64,000 nt of DNA from Gracilibacillus dipsosauri. Lineage in GTDB: Bacteria; Bacillota; Bacilli; Bacillales; Amphibacillaceae. The notes beneath the pieces are model-generated. The model did no database searches and was not told where the DNA came from. It saw only the letters and a program-made list of their open reading frames with translations. The translations under genes were made by a program, and so were the position numbers. The stretch is taken from the NCBI RefSeq assembly GCF_003176895.1, contig NZ_QGTD01000008.1, forward strand, positions 1 through 64,000, in the 5' to 3' direction. Shown piece after piece: positions 17,583-27,600 of this stretch. Positions within the stretch are counted from its first letter, which is position 1. Each line of letters begins with the position of its first letter.

Positions 17583-18962
17583 TTATTTTCTTCCTCTTTC
17601 TTCTTTTGCAATTTTCATAAATTTGTTCGTTTCTGCTACAACGACACCCGACAATAGCAACAATCCTATTAGGTTTGGAAATGCCATTAGTCCGTTCATA
17701 ATATCGGCAAAATTGAATACAACATCTAATGATACAATAGCGCCAATGAAGACAAAGAAGATAAAAATATAACGATAGATTTTTACCCCTTTTTCCCCAA
17801 AGAGGTAATCGATCGATTTTTCTCCATAATAAGACCAGCCTAAAATAGTAGAAAAGGTAAAGAACAGGATTCCAAATGTTACAATAATTGAACCAGCATC
17901 ACCTAGGAATAGTGCAAATGCCGAACTAGTAAGTGCGGACCCATCAAGGCCACTTGTCCATTGATCTGCCATGACAATGGTAATTCCGGTTATGGAACAA
18001 ATAACAATCGTATCAATAAATACCTGTGTCATGGATACGAGCGCTTGCCGTGCGGGGTAATCGGTTTTTGCAGCTGCAGCGGCAATTGGAGCAGAACCAA
18101 GACCTGCTTCATTAGAAAATGCACCACGTGCTACCCCATAACGGATGACAGTACCTAATATCCCACCACCAATTGCTTTTCCAGTAAAAGCATCCTGAAA
18201 GATATAACTTATGGCTGTTGGCACAAGGTCAAAATTAAGCACAATGACGACTAATCCACCCAATACATAAAAGACAGCCATAACCGGAACAAAAAATGCG
18301 GTTACGCGACCAATACTTTTAATTCCACCAATAATAACTAATCCGGCAAGTACTGTGAAAGCAATTCCTGTTACAAATGGATTGATCGAGAAGGACTCCT
18401 CTAACGATGCAGCCGCTGTATTGGATTGAACCATATTCCCAATTCCAAAAGCAGCAATAGAAGCAAATATGGCGAATAAAATCCCTAAGAAACGACCAAT
18501 GCGTTTATTTTTTAATCCATGTTCTAGATAATACATTGGTCCACCAGACATTTCACCACGCTGATTTTTTTTACGATATTTGACAGCTAAGAGGGCCTCT
18601 GCATATTTTGTCGCCATTCCAAAAAGTGCGGTGATCCACATCCAAAAGACAGCACCTGGTCCACCAGCAACCACAGCTGTAGCAACCCCTGCGATATTAC
18701 CAGTTCCAACGGTTGCAGCTAAGGCAGTCGTTAATGCCTGATAATGGGTTATGTCTCCTTCTGAATTTTTATCTTGATTTTTGCTAAAGGAAAGCTTTAA
18801 TGCATAGGGAAGAGCACGAAATTGTAAGAAAAGTAGTCGACAAGACAAAAGAATCCCTGTACCAACTAATAAAATTAATAAGGGAGGACCCCATACCCAG
18901 CCGCCAATTTCTCCTAATATTTCTGCCCCTTTTTCATTAAAGCTTTGTAACCAATCTAACAT
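17583..18962 (-). CDS. alsT: Sodium:alanine/glutamine symporter, AlsT type
   Basis: Amino acid:cation symporter of the AGCS family, 459 aa, with about ten membrane segments. Family signatures seen include ATVGTGNIAGVATA, GGPGAVFWMWITALFGM and GVARGAFSNEAGLGSA. It would import alanine, glycine or glutamine with sodium. The start ATG is preceded by an AAAAGGGAGGG site. It is divergent from the infC operon; a TnrA/GlnR-like site and a long inverted repeat lie in the shared upstream region. The exact substrate is not decidable. Confidence 0.88.
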   Translation of the reverse strand: MLDWLQSFNEKGAEILGEIGGWVWGPPLLILLVGTGILLSCRLLFLQFRALPYALKLSFSKNQDKNSEGDITHYQALTTALAATVGTGNIAGVATAVVAGGPGAVFWMWITALFGMATKYAEALLAVKYRKKNQRGEMSGGPMYYLEHGLKNKRIGRFLGILFAIFASIAAFGIGNMVQSNTAAASLEESFSINPFVTGIAFTVLAGLVIIGGIKSIGRVTAFFVPVMAVFYVLGGLVVIVLNFDLVPTAISYIFQDAFTGKAIGGGILGTVIRYGVARGAFSNEAGLGSAPIAAAAAKTDYPARQALVSMTQVFIDTIVICSITGITIVMADQWTSGLDGSALTSSAFALFLGDAGSIIVTFGILFFTFSTILGWSYYGEKSIDYLFGEKGVKIYRYIFIFFVFIGAIVSLDVVFNFADIMNGLMAFPNLIGLLLLSGVVVAETNKFMKIAKEERGRK

Positions 18963-19023
18963 AATATCCCTCCCTTTTAAGATTGCGCTTTCATATAACC
19001 ATATTCATTGAAAAAAAGGATGA

Positions 19024-19106
19024 TGTCAACTGAATAGACAATCTTTTTACTAAAGAGTATAATGTTTAACGGAAGAATCCTATTGTGGTTAAATAGATTG
19101 TCTATT
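19024..19106. promoter_or_regulatory. TnrA/GlnR-like site and 12-bp inverted repeat
   Basis: TGTCAACTGAATAGACA at 19024-19040 has the TGTnA and nACA ends and 17-bp length of nitrogen-regulator (TnrA/GlnR) boxes, but the AT centre is imperfect. Overlapping it, AATAGACAATCT (19033-19044) and AGATTGTCTATT (19095-19106) form a perfect inverted repeat with an inner TTTAAC/GTTAAA pair. Both lie between the divergent alsT and infC. Confidence 0.35.
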
Positions 19107-19132
19107 ATTTATCTATTTTCGAAAAACGATTA

Positions 19133-19161
19133 TTGACTTGTTAAGGTGTACATGTTAAGAT
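19133..19161 (+). promoter_or_regulatory. Promoter of infC-rpmI-rplT
   Basis: TTGACT and TAAGAT separated by 17 bp, leading to a leader of about 260 nt. Confidence 0.7.
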
Positions 19162-19167
19162 AGTTAA

Positions 19168-19335
19168 AGTGAATTAAATATGATCAGAGACAAGTAGAAG
19201 CACCCGCTTCTCACCTGATTGACACAAGTGTTGTAGTTGACAGGTATTTATCCGACTTATTTGTAATGAAATCGAGGATGTGTGGGTGCAGTATGTGTAC
19301 CGACACTTTTTTGTTATTGAACAAAAAGGGATAAA
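19168..19335 (+). ncRNA. Ribosomal protein L20 leader
   Basis: The leader contains AGAAGCACCCGCTTCTCACC and, further on, GTGGGTGCAGTATGTG and CCGACACTTTTTTG, recognisable from the Bacillus infC leader. There, excess L20 binds the RNA and causes termination at the T-run. The match is by memory of the B. subtilis leader and by context. Confidence 0.88.
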
Positions 19336-19430
19336 GTCAATCAGTATTTAAAGGATGATCGACTTGTCTTATTGTTAATATATGATCATGTTTCATTACG
19401 CTTTTTATTAAATTTCGGAGGTGGCTGATT

Positions 19431-19949
19431 ATTAGCAAAGATATGAATGTCAATGAGAATATTCGAGCACGTGAGGTTCGACTCATTGATTCTAATGGGG
19501 ATCAATTAGGCGTAAAATCTCGTCAGGAAGCATTAGATATTGCTCAAACTAGAAATCTGGATTTAGTATTGGTTGCGCCAAAAGCAAAACCACCCGTTTG
19601 CCGAATCATGGATTATGGGAAATATCGCTTTGAGCAACAGAAAAAAGAGAAGGAAGCGCGCAAAAAGCAAAAAGTTATTAATGTGAAAGAGGTTCGACTT
19701 AGCCCTGGTATTGAAGAGCATGATTTCAATACAAAATTACGTAATGCACGTAAGTTTTTATCTAAGGGAGATAAAGTAAAGGTCTCTATTCGCTTCCGTG
19801 GACGTGCGATTACCCATAAGGAACTAGGTCAAAAAGTATTGGAACGAATGGCCGAAGCATGTAAAGATATCTCTTCTATTGAGCAAAGAGCGAAAATGGA
19901 AGGTCGTAGTATGTTCATGATGCTTGCACCTGTTTCTGATAAAAAATAA
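19431..19949 (+). CDS. infC: Translation initiation factor IF-3 (ATT start)
   Basis: IF-3 checks the start codon and keeps subunits apart. The best start is ATT: it lies 6 bases after a full GGAGGTGG site and gives (M)[14 protein letters not shown], matching Bacillus IF-3; the first in-frame ATG is four codons later and lacks its own site. AUU starts on infC let IF-3 regulate itself. Length is 172 aa. The N-domain (about 1-75) has [13 protein letters not shown], the C-domain (about 85-170) KVSIRFRGR. Confidence 0.94.
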   Translation: MSKDMNVNENIRAREVRLIDSNGDQLGVKSRQEALDIAQTRNLDLVLVAPKAKPPVCRIMDYGKYRFEQQKKEKEARKKQKVINVKEVRLSPGIEEHDFNTKLRNARKFLSKGDKVKVSIRFRGRAITHKELGQKVLERMAEACKDISSIEQRAKMEGRSMFMMLAPVSDKK

Positions 19950-19997
19950 CGAATATTTACGTCAAATATAGTTTAGTTTTACAAGGAGGAAGCTATT

Positions 19998-20192
19998 ATG
20001 CCAAAAATGAAGACTCATAGCGGTACTGCAAAAAGATTCAAAAAAACAGGATCTGGAAAGGTAAAACGTTCGCACGCATTTACTAGTCATATGTTTGCAA
20101 ACAAAACGCAAAAACAAAAACGTAAACTACGTAAATCTGCTATCGTTTCCGCAGGAGATTATAAACGCATTAAACAAATGTTACCGAAATAA
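19998..20192 (+). CDS. rpmI: 50S ribosomal protein L35
   Basis: Basic 64-aa large-subunit protein starting [15 protein letters not shown], the L35 signature. It has AAGGAGGAAG before the ATG and lies in the conserved infC-rpmI-rplT operon. Confidence 0.97.
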   Translation: MPKMKTHSGTAKRFKKTGSGKVKRSHAFTSHMFANKTQKQKRKLRKSAIVSAGDYKRIKQMLPK

Positions 20193-20227
20193 TAGGAATT
20201 CGTTGATATATATAGGAGGGATTTATT

Positions 20228-20584
20228 ATGCCACGTGTTAAAGGTGGAACAGTTACACGTAAACGTCGTAAACGTATATTAAAGCTAGCAAAAGGTTATT
20301 ATGGTGCAAAACATTCACTATTTAAAACAGCTAAACAACAAGTATTAAAATCAGGTCAATATGCTTATCGTGACCGCCGTCAGAAAAAACGTGATTTCCG
20401 TAAGCTTTGGATTGCGCGTATTAATGCGGCAGCTCGCTTAAATGACCTTTCATATAGCCGTTTCATGCACGGATTAAAATTAGCAGGCATTGAAGTTAAC
20501 CGTAAAATGCTAGCTGATCTTGCTGTGAATGATGAAAAAGCATTTGCACAATTAGCAGACCAAGCAAAATCTGCTTTAAAATAA
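20228..20584 (+). CDS. rplT: 50S ribosomal protein L20
   Basis: 118-aa basic protein that binds 23S rRNA early in assembly and represses its own operon through the leader. Start [19 protein letters not shown] is diagnostic. AGGAGGG precedes the ATG. Confidence 0.97.
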   Translation: MPRVKGGTVTRKRRKRILKLAKGYYGAKHSLFKTAKQQVLKSGQYAYRDRRQKKRDFRKLWIARINAAARLNDLSYSRFMHGLKLAGIEVNRKMLADLAVNDEKAFAQLADQAKSALK

Positions 20585-20593
20585 TTTTTATTT

Positions 20594-20633
20594 AAAGGAT
20601 TGTTTCATCAGGTGATGGGACAATCCTTTTCTT
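20594..20633 (+). terminator. Terminator of the infC operon
   Basis: AAAGGATTGT pairs with ACAATCCTTT around a 16-base loop and ends in TTTTCTT. Confidence 0.8.
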
Positions 20634-20667
20634 ACATATAAAATAATATAGGAAATGGAGACCTCAA

Positions 20668-20943
20668 ATGATTTTGGTGGCTTATTATATTGTCATGAAT
20701 CTTATTGGATTTTGGACAATGCAAATAGACAAAAATAGGGCGAAGAAAAATAAGTGGCGTGTTCCCGAGCGTAGAATTTGGTTTATTGCTTTTATTGGTG
20801 GAGGGATTGGTGCAACGGTGGGAATGAACGTATTTCGACATAAAACGAAGCATCTTGCGTTTAAGCTATTCCTTCCTTTGCTAGGTATTTTACAGGTGCT
20901 TTTAATAGTCTATCTATCTTTTACTCGTGTTCCAATCCCTTAG
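20668..20943 (+). CDS. ysdA: DUF1294 membrane protein YsdA
   Basis: A 91-aa membrane protein with two or three hydrophobic segments (about 3-20, 38-55, 66-85) and the DUF1294 hallmark DKNRAKKNKWRVPE followed by GGGIGATVGM and RHKTKH. It directly follows rplT as in B. subtilis. Biochemical role unknown. The ATG has ATGGAGACC upstream. Confidence 0.85.
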   Translation: MILVAYYIVMNLIGFWTMQIDKNRAKKNKWRVPERRIWFIAFIGGGIGATVGMNVFRHKTKHLAFKLFLPLLGILQVLLIVYLSFTRVPIP

Positions 20944-21006
20944 AAAAAAACTGTCATAACAGCTCGTCTATTGTCATATTAGTTAAGATAGAGGAGTTGA
21001 TGAAGC

Positions 21007-21582
21007 ATGCAACTAGAATGGTTATTGCAGATGAAATTATGGGATAGTTATGTACTTGTCGCTCCAATGGCGTTCATTTTTGTTCATATATTAAGACCTA
21101 TTCTTTTTTTACCTGTCCTGTTATTGTGTATCACGGGGGGATTGGTGTTCGGAATCATTGCTGGGACGATTTATTCTGTGATTGGCTTACTATTTTCCAG
21201 TATTATTTTCTATTGTCTTTTATCATGGCTACCAGTCCTATCCAAGAAGTGTGAACAAATTGAAAAAAGATGGCTGAAGCAACGAGAACTCACCATTGTT
21301 CAAATTTGTTTGTTAAGGTTATTACCATTTATGCACTTTCATTTGCTTTCCTTCTGTATTTATCAAAATACAAAGAGCTTCATTGAATATTTACGAACAA
21401 CTCTTTTGTCAGTCCTTCCACTTGCCATTGTTTATACAGCCTTAGGGGATACGCTACAACAAATGCCAATATGGTATGCAGTTCCTGTCACCCTATTTAT
21501 TCTCATACTTGTCTATTTCTTTAGAAGAAAACAAACCATCATTAAATGGCAAACCTTCTTCTCGCCTACGTCTCATCTTTGA
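21007..21582 (+). CDS. TVP38/TMEM64-type (VTT) membrane protein
   Basis: A 191-aa protein with about five or six membrane segments. GGLVFGIIAGTIYSVIG fits the conserved first loop of TVP38/DedA-type (VTT) proteins, a family of lipid scramblase or membrane-trafficking type. The expected second conserved region is seen only weakly around LLRLLPFMHFHLLSF. B. subtilis ytxB is of this type but sits between dnaI and ytxC, so this could be a moved copy. The end overlaps convergent ysdB by 10 bases. Confidence 0.65.
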   Translation: MQLEWLLQMKLWDSYVLVAPMAFIFVHILRPILFLPVLLLCITGGLVFGIIAGTIYSVIGLLFSSIIFYCLLSWLPVLSKKCEQIEKRWLKQRELTIVQICLLRLLPFMHFHLLSFCIYQNTKSFIEYLRTTLLSVLPLAIVYTALGDTLQQMPIWYAVPVTLFILILVYFFRRKQTIIKWQTFFSPTSHL

Positions 21583-21594
21583 AGATGTAGGCGA
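21562..21594. terminator. Hairpin across two convergent gene ends
   Basis: TCGCCTACGTCT pairs with AGATGTAGGCGA (one wobble pair) over a 9-base loop and covers the stop codons of both the TVP38-type gene and ysdB. No T-run follows on either strand, so it may act as an mRNA end barrier rather than an intrinsic terminator. Confidence 0.45.
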
Positions 21595-21959
21595 TCAATA
21601 GGATGCTTCCAGTCAATTTCGGCGTGCGGATAGCGTATTAGAATTTCCTCTTCAAGAAAATATAGATCTTTTCGCTCAAAGCCTTGTAGTTTCTCTGGAT
21701 TTCTGGCATGCATCATAATATGAATAACCTCAAAAGAATCCTCTGTTGTTCCTAAATATTTCTCTCCTTCGAATAAGTAACCATTATAGGTAATAAAAAA
21801 ATTTTTCTTAATATTCTCATTGTTATCTAAAAAGTAAAATTCTTTCTTCTCTTGGGCAACCTCTAGCTTTCTTTTTGGATTAACGATATATTTAAATGCA
21901 GTATATATCAAGATAACTAAGGCAATTAACACTAATAATCGAAATAAAATGACAATCAT
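21573..21959 (-). CDS. ysdB: YsdB family protein
   Basis: A 128-aa protein with one N-terminal membrane helix (about 3-24) and a basic cytosolic remainder. It fits the YsdB family, annotated in B. subtilis in the sigma-W regulon, by size and position between ysdA and ysdC; here it is on the opposite strand. Function is unknown. The upstream minus-strand ribosome site is AAGGAGTGG. Confidence 0.75.
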   Translation of the reverse strand: MIVILFRLLVLIALVILIYTAFKYIVNPKRKLEVAQEKKEFYFLDNNENIKKNFFITYNGYLFEGEKYLGTTEDSFEVIHIMMHARNPEKLQGFERKDLYFLEEEILIRYPHAEIDWKHPIDRLHLQR

Positions 21960-22093
21960 GAAAGTCCCACTCCTTACATGCTATAAAAATTTCCGTACCC
22001 CATTTTCTTTATAGATACGAATGAACAAGTGATAAGGTTTCAAAAATATGAAAAAAACATGATATAATGACGACAGGTATTAGGAGGTGTACA

Positions 22094-22579
22094 ATGAACT
22101 GGGAAACATTATTTAAAATGCAACGTGATCTAGACCATTATATACTAAAACAGCATCAATTAAAAAATGAACAAATTGTGGAGAAAAAAGTTTTGGCCCT
22201 TTTGGTAGAGATTGGTGAACTTGCTAATGAAACAAGATGCTTTAAATATTGGAGCGTAAAAGCACCAAGTCCAAAAGATGTCATGGCAGAAGAATATGTC
22301 GACGGTATCCATTTTATTTTATCTTTGGGATTAGTAATAGGAATAGAAGATTATCATGGTGAGATTGAGGAACCAAGTGAAGAGACGACAGAATTATTTC
22401 TCCGTGTATTTGAAGCAATTCATCAGCTGAACAAAGAAAGATCCAAGCAAGCGTTTAACCAGTTATTCTATGTCTATTTACAGTTAGGAAAGAATTTAGG
22501 CTTTACACAAGGAGACATTAAATCAGCCTATATCGAAAAAAATAAAGTTAATTTTGAAAGACAAAATCAAGGTTATTGA
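22094..22579 (+). CDS. Dimeric dUTP diphosphatase (MazG-like)
   Basis: All-alpha dUTPase of the dimeric type, hydrolysing dUTP to dUMP and keeping uracil out of DNA. The 161-aa protein has the helical metal motifs LLVEIGELANETR (ExxE) and EEYVDGIHFILSLG (ExxD). The ATG with TAGGAGGTG upstream is clearly preferred over an earlier in-frame ATG nine codons upstream. It stands alone between divergent ysdB and ysdC. Confidence 0.85.
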   Translation: MNWETLFKMQRDLDHYILKQHQLKNEQIVEKKVLALLVEIGELANETRCFKYWSVKAPSPKDVMAEEYVDGIHFILSLGLVIGIEDYHGEIEEPSEETTELFLRVFEAIHQLNKERSKQAFNQLFYVYLQLGKNLGFTQGDIKSAYIEKNKVNFERQNQGY

Positions 22580-22657
22580 ACTCGGATGTATGACTTTCAT
22601 AGAATGGCAAAAAATAGACAAAAGTATCTTCAAACAAAAAATTAGGAGGAAATACAT

Positions 22658-23743
22658 ATGGCAAATCAGGAACAGATGCTTAACATGTTGAAGGAATTAA
22701 CAGATGCTAGGGCTATACCTGGTGATGAAAGAGAAGCACGCCAGGTAATGGAAAAATGGATTACCCCATATGCAGACAAGGTATATACGGATCATTTAGG
22801 TAGCCTCATTGCTGAAAAAAAAGGAATGGAAAACGGTCCGAAGATTATGGTGGCAGGTCATTTAGATGAAGTCGGTTTCATGGTAACAAGAATTGACGAT
22901 AAAGGGTTTGTCTATTTTCAGACCGTTGGAGGCTGGTGGAGTCAGGTTATGCTAGCTCAGCGTGTAACCATTCTTACTAGAAAAGGGGATGTTACTGGTA
23001 TTATTGGCTCAAAACCACCGCATATTTTATCTCCAGAAGCACGCAAGAAGCCTGTAGAAATTAAAGACATGTTCATCGATATAGGTGCATCTAGCAAGGA
23101 AGAGGCTGAGAAATTCGGTGTGCTCCCAGGTGATTCGATTGTTCCCTACTTTGAATTTACCCCATTGAAAAATGAAAAGCTATTACTTGCAAAGGCTTGG
23201 GATAACCGAATCGGATGTGCCATTGCAATAGAAGTACTAAAACGATTGAAAGATGAATTGCACCCGAACATCGTTTATGGTGTAGCAACTGCGCAAGAGG
23301 AGGTTGGCTTGCGTGGGGCAAAAACAGCAGCACATACCATTAAGCCAGATATTGGGTTTGCGGTTGATGTTGGTATCGCAGGTGATACGCCTGGTATTTC
23401 TGCTAAGGAAGCGGACAGTAAAATTGGAGAAGGACCACAAATTATTTTATATGATGCGTCCATGGTATCTCATAAAGGGTTACGTGACTTTGTTGTGGAA
23501 ACAGCAGATGCGCAGCACATTCCGTATCAGTATTCTTCCATGGCAGGTGGAGGAACAGATTCTGGTTCGATTCATTTAACTGCTAACGGAGTGCCTGCCT
23601 TATCTATTACGATTGCAACAAGATATATTCATACACATGCAGCCATTTTACACCAGGATGATTTTGATAATGCTGTTCAATTAATAGTTGAAGTTATCAA
23701 ACGATTAGACAGTGATACCGTTGAAAAAATTACTTTTAGCTAA
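22658..23743 (+). CDS. ysdC: M42 family aminopeptidase YsdC
   Basis: Cytosolic, probably self-compartmentalising metallo-aminopeptidase of 361 aa (relatives are sometimes mislabelled endoglucanases). Metal and catalytic residues are visible in [32 protein letters not shown] and RYIHTHAAI. The inserted PDZ-like region lies at about 70-165. The ATG follows TTAGGAGGAAA. It keeps the ysdABC neighbourhood, and in B. subtilis the arabinanase gene abnA follows, as an arabinanase-like gene does here. Confidence 0.88.
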   Translation: MANQEQMLNMLKELTDARAIPGDEREARQVMEKWITPYADKVYTDHLGSLIAEKKGMENGPKIMVAGHLDEVGFMVTRIDDKGFVYFQTVGGWWSQVMLAQRVTILTRKGDVTGIIGSKPPHILSPEARKKPVEIKDMFIDIGASSKEEAEKFGVLPGDSIVPYFEFTPLKNEKLLLAKAWDNRIGCAIAIEVLKRLKDELHPNIVYGVATAQEEVGLRGAKTAAHTIKPDIGFAVDVGIAGDTPGISAKEADSKIGEGPQIILYDASMVSHKGLRDFVVETADAQHIPYQYSSMAGGGTDSGSIHLTANGVPALSITIATRYIHTHAAILHQDDFDNAVQLIVEVIKRLDSDTVEKITFS

Positions 23744-23785
23744 TAGAAATGCAACGAGGATAGGGCAAAACTAAATAAGGAAAGG

Positions 23786-23868
23786 AAAATCCGAACAATT
23801 TTCTGACTAAGCGAAGTATTTTGACGGAGCGGTTCCAGTTCAGAAATATTACTGTTCGGATTTTTTCT
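23786..23868 (+). terminator. Long hairpin/terminator after ysdC
   Basis: AAAATCCGAACA pairs with TGTTCGGATTTT, continuing inward with TTTCTGA and TCAGAAA, and ends in TTTTTTC. The 40-base interior with AAGCGAAG and CGGAGCGGTT is longer than a normal terminator loop and looks like an inserted small repeat element. Confidence 0.65.
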
Positions 23869-23915
23869 TCTTTACTACTCATTTGTCTCTGTCTGTTATT
23901 TTTCTTGACGGACTA

Positions 23916-24335
23916 TCAAGAAAAAATACTTTCCCGTGCTTCATAATGAATCGGCAGCGAAGTATGTTCATGAACGATGTACCAAGAGGAATCCTTCTCC
24001 TTCCTAAAACCTAATGTCAACCTTAATGTCATACTTTCTCCAGTATCTTCTATGTATGTAACGATTCCATGAGTAAATGCGATATGGTCACTTTCCTCCA
24101 TGATTAAATCCTTCCACTCCACATCAAGACTAAGGTCACTTTTGGTTAATCCTTCGAACCATTCCGTCACTACTTTTCTCCATTGGGAAATACCTTCGAT
24201 TTTCCAGTTATTCCAGCAGTCATAAATAAGAATGTCAGAAGAATAGGAGGAAAGGAAGCCTTCCACATCTATTTCCGAAATAGTAGCTTTATAATTTTCC
24301 AATACTTCCTGAGGATTATTCCAGTTAGATTTCAT
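23916..24335 (-). CDS. SnoaL/NTF2-like protein
   Basis: A 139-aa protein with an alpha+beta barrel pattern typical of SnoaL-like or DUF4440 proteins: N-terminal helices, YDCWNNWKIEGISQWRKVV, then strands ending WYIVHEHTSLP. No signal peptide. Such proteins are small-molecule-binding or isomerase-like; the ligand is unknown. It is divergent from the arabinanase-like gene. Confidence 0.7.
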   Translation of the reverse strand: MKSNWNNPQEVLENYKATISEIDVEGFLSSYSSDILIYDCWNNWKIEGISQWRKVVTEWFEGLTKSDLSLDVEWKDLIMEESDHIAFTHGIVTYIEDTGESMTLRLTLGFRKEKDSSWYIVHEHTSLPIHYEARESIFS

Positions 24336-24421
24336 ACATACTCACACCTCCATTTTGGCTCTATTTCTGTAAATTTTACCACAGAAGCAAAGGCCAAGTT
24401 TCTTTTAAATTGCTGAAATTA

Positions 24422-24435
24422 TGAAAGCGTTATTG
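24422..24435 (+). promoter_or_regulatory. cre-like site 1
   Basis: TGAAAGCGTTATTG matches the CcpA catabolite element over the TGAAAGCGTT half but not the CA end. It would connect the arabinanase-like gene to carbon catabolite repression. Confidence 0.35.
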
Positions 24436-24469
24436 TAATGTTTGATAAGATGTAGTAAAGTGTAAATAA

Positions 24470-24482
24470 CTTATACGTATAT
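24470..24482 (+). promoter_or_regulatory. Palindromic operator 1 upstream of the GH43 gene
   Basis: CTTATACGTATAT, with a central TACGTA dyad; its exact reverse complement recurs 138 bp downstream. The dyad recalls AraR (GntR-type) operators with GTACGTAC centres. Regulator identity is inferred from the gene's likely substrate. Confidence 0.45.
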
Positions 24483-24592
24483 CTTATAGGGTTAATTTAT
24501 ATATAAGATAATTTAATAATATACTAAGTCTAATATCTTATAATATAATTAATAAAAACATTAATGTAAATAAGTAGTTTGGCGCCTAGTAT

Positions 24593-24606
24593 TGTAAACG
24601 CTTTAT
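24593..24606 (+). promoter_or_regulatory. cre-like site 2
   Basis: TGTAAACGCTTTAT matches 12 of 14 defined cre positions, about 40 bases before the GH43 start. It is a better match than the upstream one. Confidence 0.45.
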
Positions 24607-24608
24607 AA

Positions 24609-24621
24609 ATATACGTATAAG
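24609..24621 (-). promoter_or_regulatory. Palindromic operator 2 upstream of the GH43 gene
   Basis: ATATACGTATAAG is the exact reverse complement of operator 1. Centre-to-centre distance is 138 bp, about 13 helical turns, so the two sites face the same side and could support looping. Confidence 0.45.
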
Positions 24622-24647
24622 AATAAATAATTTGGAGGTATAGCATA

Positions 24648-27600
24648 TTGAAAAAAGTATTGATGTTCAGCCTGATTTTTTCTTGTATTCTTATATTTAT
24701 TGCCCCTAGCATGCTGGCAGTTGAGGAGCCTACTTTTACAGATGCTTCTGTCCATGATCCATCCGTCCTTTATATGAATCATACATACTATGTTTTTGGA
24801 TCACATCTAGCAGCAGCTAAAACCAATAATTTAATGAATTGGGAACAAATAGAAGGTGACGGCGTCCATCCTGGTAATTCTTTATTTGAAGATGTAACAA
24901 AAGAATTGGAGGAGGCCCTTACTTGGGCGAAAACCGATACGCTATGGGCACCGGATATGATTCAATTAAAATCAGATGGTAAGTATTATATGTATTACAA
25001 TGCATGTGAGGGAAGTTCCCCACGTTCAGCAATGGGAATAGCAGTGGCTAATCATCCGGAAGGGCCTTATCAGGATTTAGGACTCATTTTGCGTTCAGGA
25101 ATGACAGCAGGGGAATCGGCAACGATCGATGGTACCCCTTACGATGATGCACATTTTCCAGAAATCTATGATGCTACCATTCATCCAAATGTGGTAGATC
25201 CAGACGTGTTTTATGATGAGGAAGGTAAACTTTGGATGGTATATGGATCTTATTCAGGCGGAATCTTCATTTTAGAACTTGATCCAGACACAGGTTTTCC
25301 AATACCAAATCAAGGCTATGGCAAAAAACTCCTTGGTGGGAATCATAGTAGAATTGAAGCGCCATATATTGTCTATAATAAAACAACCGACTATTATTAT
25401 CTCTATCTTTCCTATGGAGGCTTAGCATCAGATGGTGGATATAACGTTCGTGTGGCAAGGTCAGAGAATCCGGATGGCCCATATACAGATATCCAAGGGA
25501 ACAATATGATTCAAGCAAAAGGGGAAGATGGGACATTTTTTGATGATGAGTCCATTGCACCGACCGGGACGAAGCTTATTGGTAATTACGAGTTCGAAAA
25601 GCTATTCGGGGAGACTGGAGAAGCAACTGGTTATGTCTCACCAGGACATAACTCTGTTTATTATGATGAAAAGACTGGACAGCAGTTTTTGATTTTTCAT
25701 ACACGCTTCCCAAATAGAGGAGAGGCACATGAGATACGAGTTCATCAAATCTTGATGAATGAAAAAGGCTGGCCAGTTGTGGCACCATTCCGATATGTAA
25801 CTGATGAAAATGTGAATGTTACTAAAGATGAAATTGCTGGAGACTATAAATATATTGCTTTCCAGCAAGCGATTAATGCAGACATAACAAAGTCTACCCA
25901 TATAAAGCTAACAGAAGATGGAGCGATCACTGGAGATGTTTCGGGAACTTGGGAATTCAAAGAGGAATCAAATTTGACACTATCCATCAATGGAGAAACA
26001 TTTAACGGGATAGTAATGAAGCAATGGGATCCAGTCTCGCAATCCGAGACAGTTACCTTTACAGCGTTGGCTAATAATGGATTATCGGTATGGGGAAGCC
26101 GATATGAAATGACCCAATATACGGATAGTGAAATAACAGAGATGATAGCAGAAAAATTAGAAATAGGTGACCCCAGTCAAGTGATGGAAGATTTACATTT
26201 ACCAACAAAAGGAGAACAAGATACTATCATTACTTGGAAATCCTCTAATACGAATGTACTCTCCCATGATGGTAAAATAAATCGACCAGCCTATAAGAAA
26301 AAGCCTGTTTCAGTAGAATTGACCGCAACCATTGAAAAAGGAAGTGCATCAACCACAAAACAGTTTAACATCACGATAATACCTGAAACTTTTAAAGGTT
26401 TAGCGGCACATTATTCCTTTGAAGGTAATCTCCATGATCGTACGAACCGTTTAGATGCTGGCACGGTAACAGGGGATCGTATTAATAATACAGGTGGTAA
26501 TATCACCTTTGTTGATGGGAAAATAGGTAATGCTGCAAAGTTTGATGGAAAATCAGGTATTAAATTACCAAATGGGATCATTGATAGCAACACCTACACT
26601 GTTTCAATTTGGCTAAAGCCTGTAGCCTATTCAGCACATACCACATCTTTTTTCGGTGCTGCTAGTCCTGAACAATGGATTAGCTTGTTACCAGGTGGAA
26701 CGGCTGCTCATGAACAGACGATGCTCTGGTCTGGTAGCAAGGAATGGTATGAAGGACTAACAGAACAGCTCATTCCTCTCGATGAGTGGAGTCATATAGC
26801 TTTTACTGTTACCAAAGGGAACTTAAACCTTTTCATTAATGGAGAGCATATCATGAGTTTAACCAATTTTCCTCACATTTTTACAACAACAGATGCAGTC
26901 TTTGCACTAGGAATAAACTATTGGGATCTCCCGTATGAGGGATTAATGGATGAAGTCTTAATATACAACAATAAAGCATTATCTGCCGAAGATATAGAAC
27001 ATTATTACCGTACTCAACAATTGCCGATTAATACGACAGAACTCGAAGAAAAGATTAAGGAAGCAAAAGATTTACTTGATGGAGAGCGTTATACAGAAGC
27101 CTCTCTTAAAAAATTAACAACGACGATCGAGCAAGCAGAAGCAAGCCTAACTGAAATGAAATCAGAAGCACAGCTCACCCAGATGCTATCCCTATTACAA
27201 AGCGCCATTGATGGATTAAAGGTAAGAAACGACCAGAGTACGGATGATTATATAACGATTTCATCTAAAGACCAATTATCTATGGATGAAAATGGAAACT
27301 ATATTGTCCATCAAGAAGGTAAGAGCTATTTATTTAAAGCGGGTGTGTTCGATAAAGGAGATATAGATAAAAAAATAGCGATAACCTATGATTCAATCAC
27401 CGTGTTTTTACCTGTAGAAAATGTCATGAATGAAAAGGGTAGTTTATTTACATTTGGAGATGTGTCAAAAGCAATTCAATTGAAAAATAAGCGAGTAATA
27501 TCTGACCTAGTAGACTTTACTCTAGAAGAAGATGGTACAGCTATTGAGTTAAAAGGGCCAATTGAGATTTCCTTCTCCATCGAAAGAGAAAAAGTAAAGA

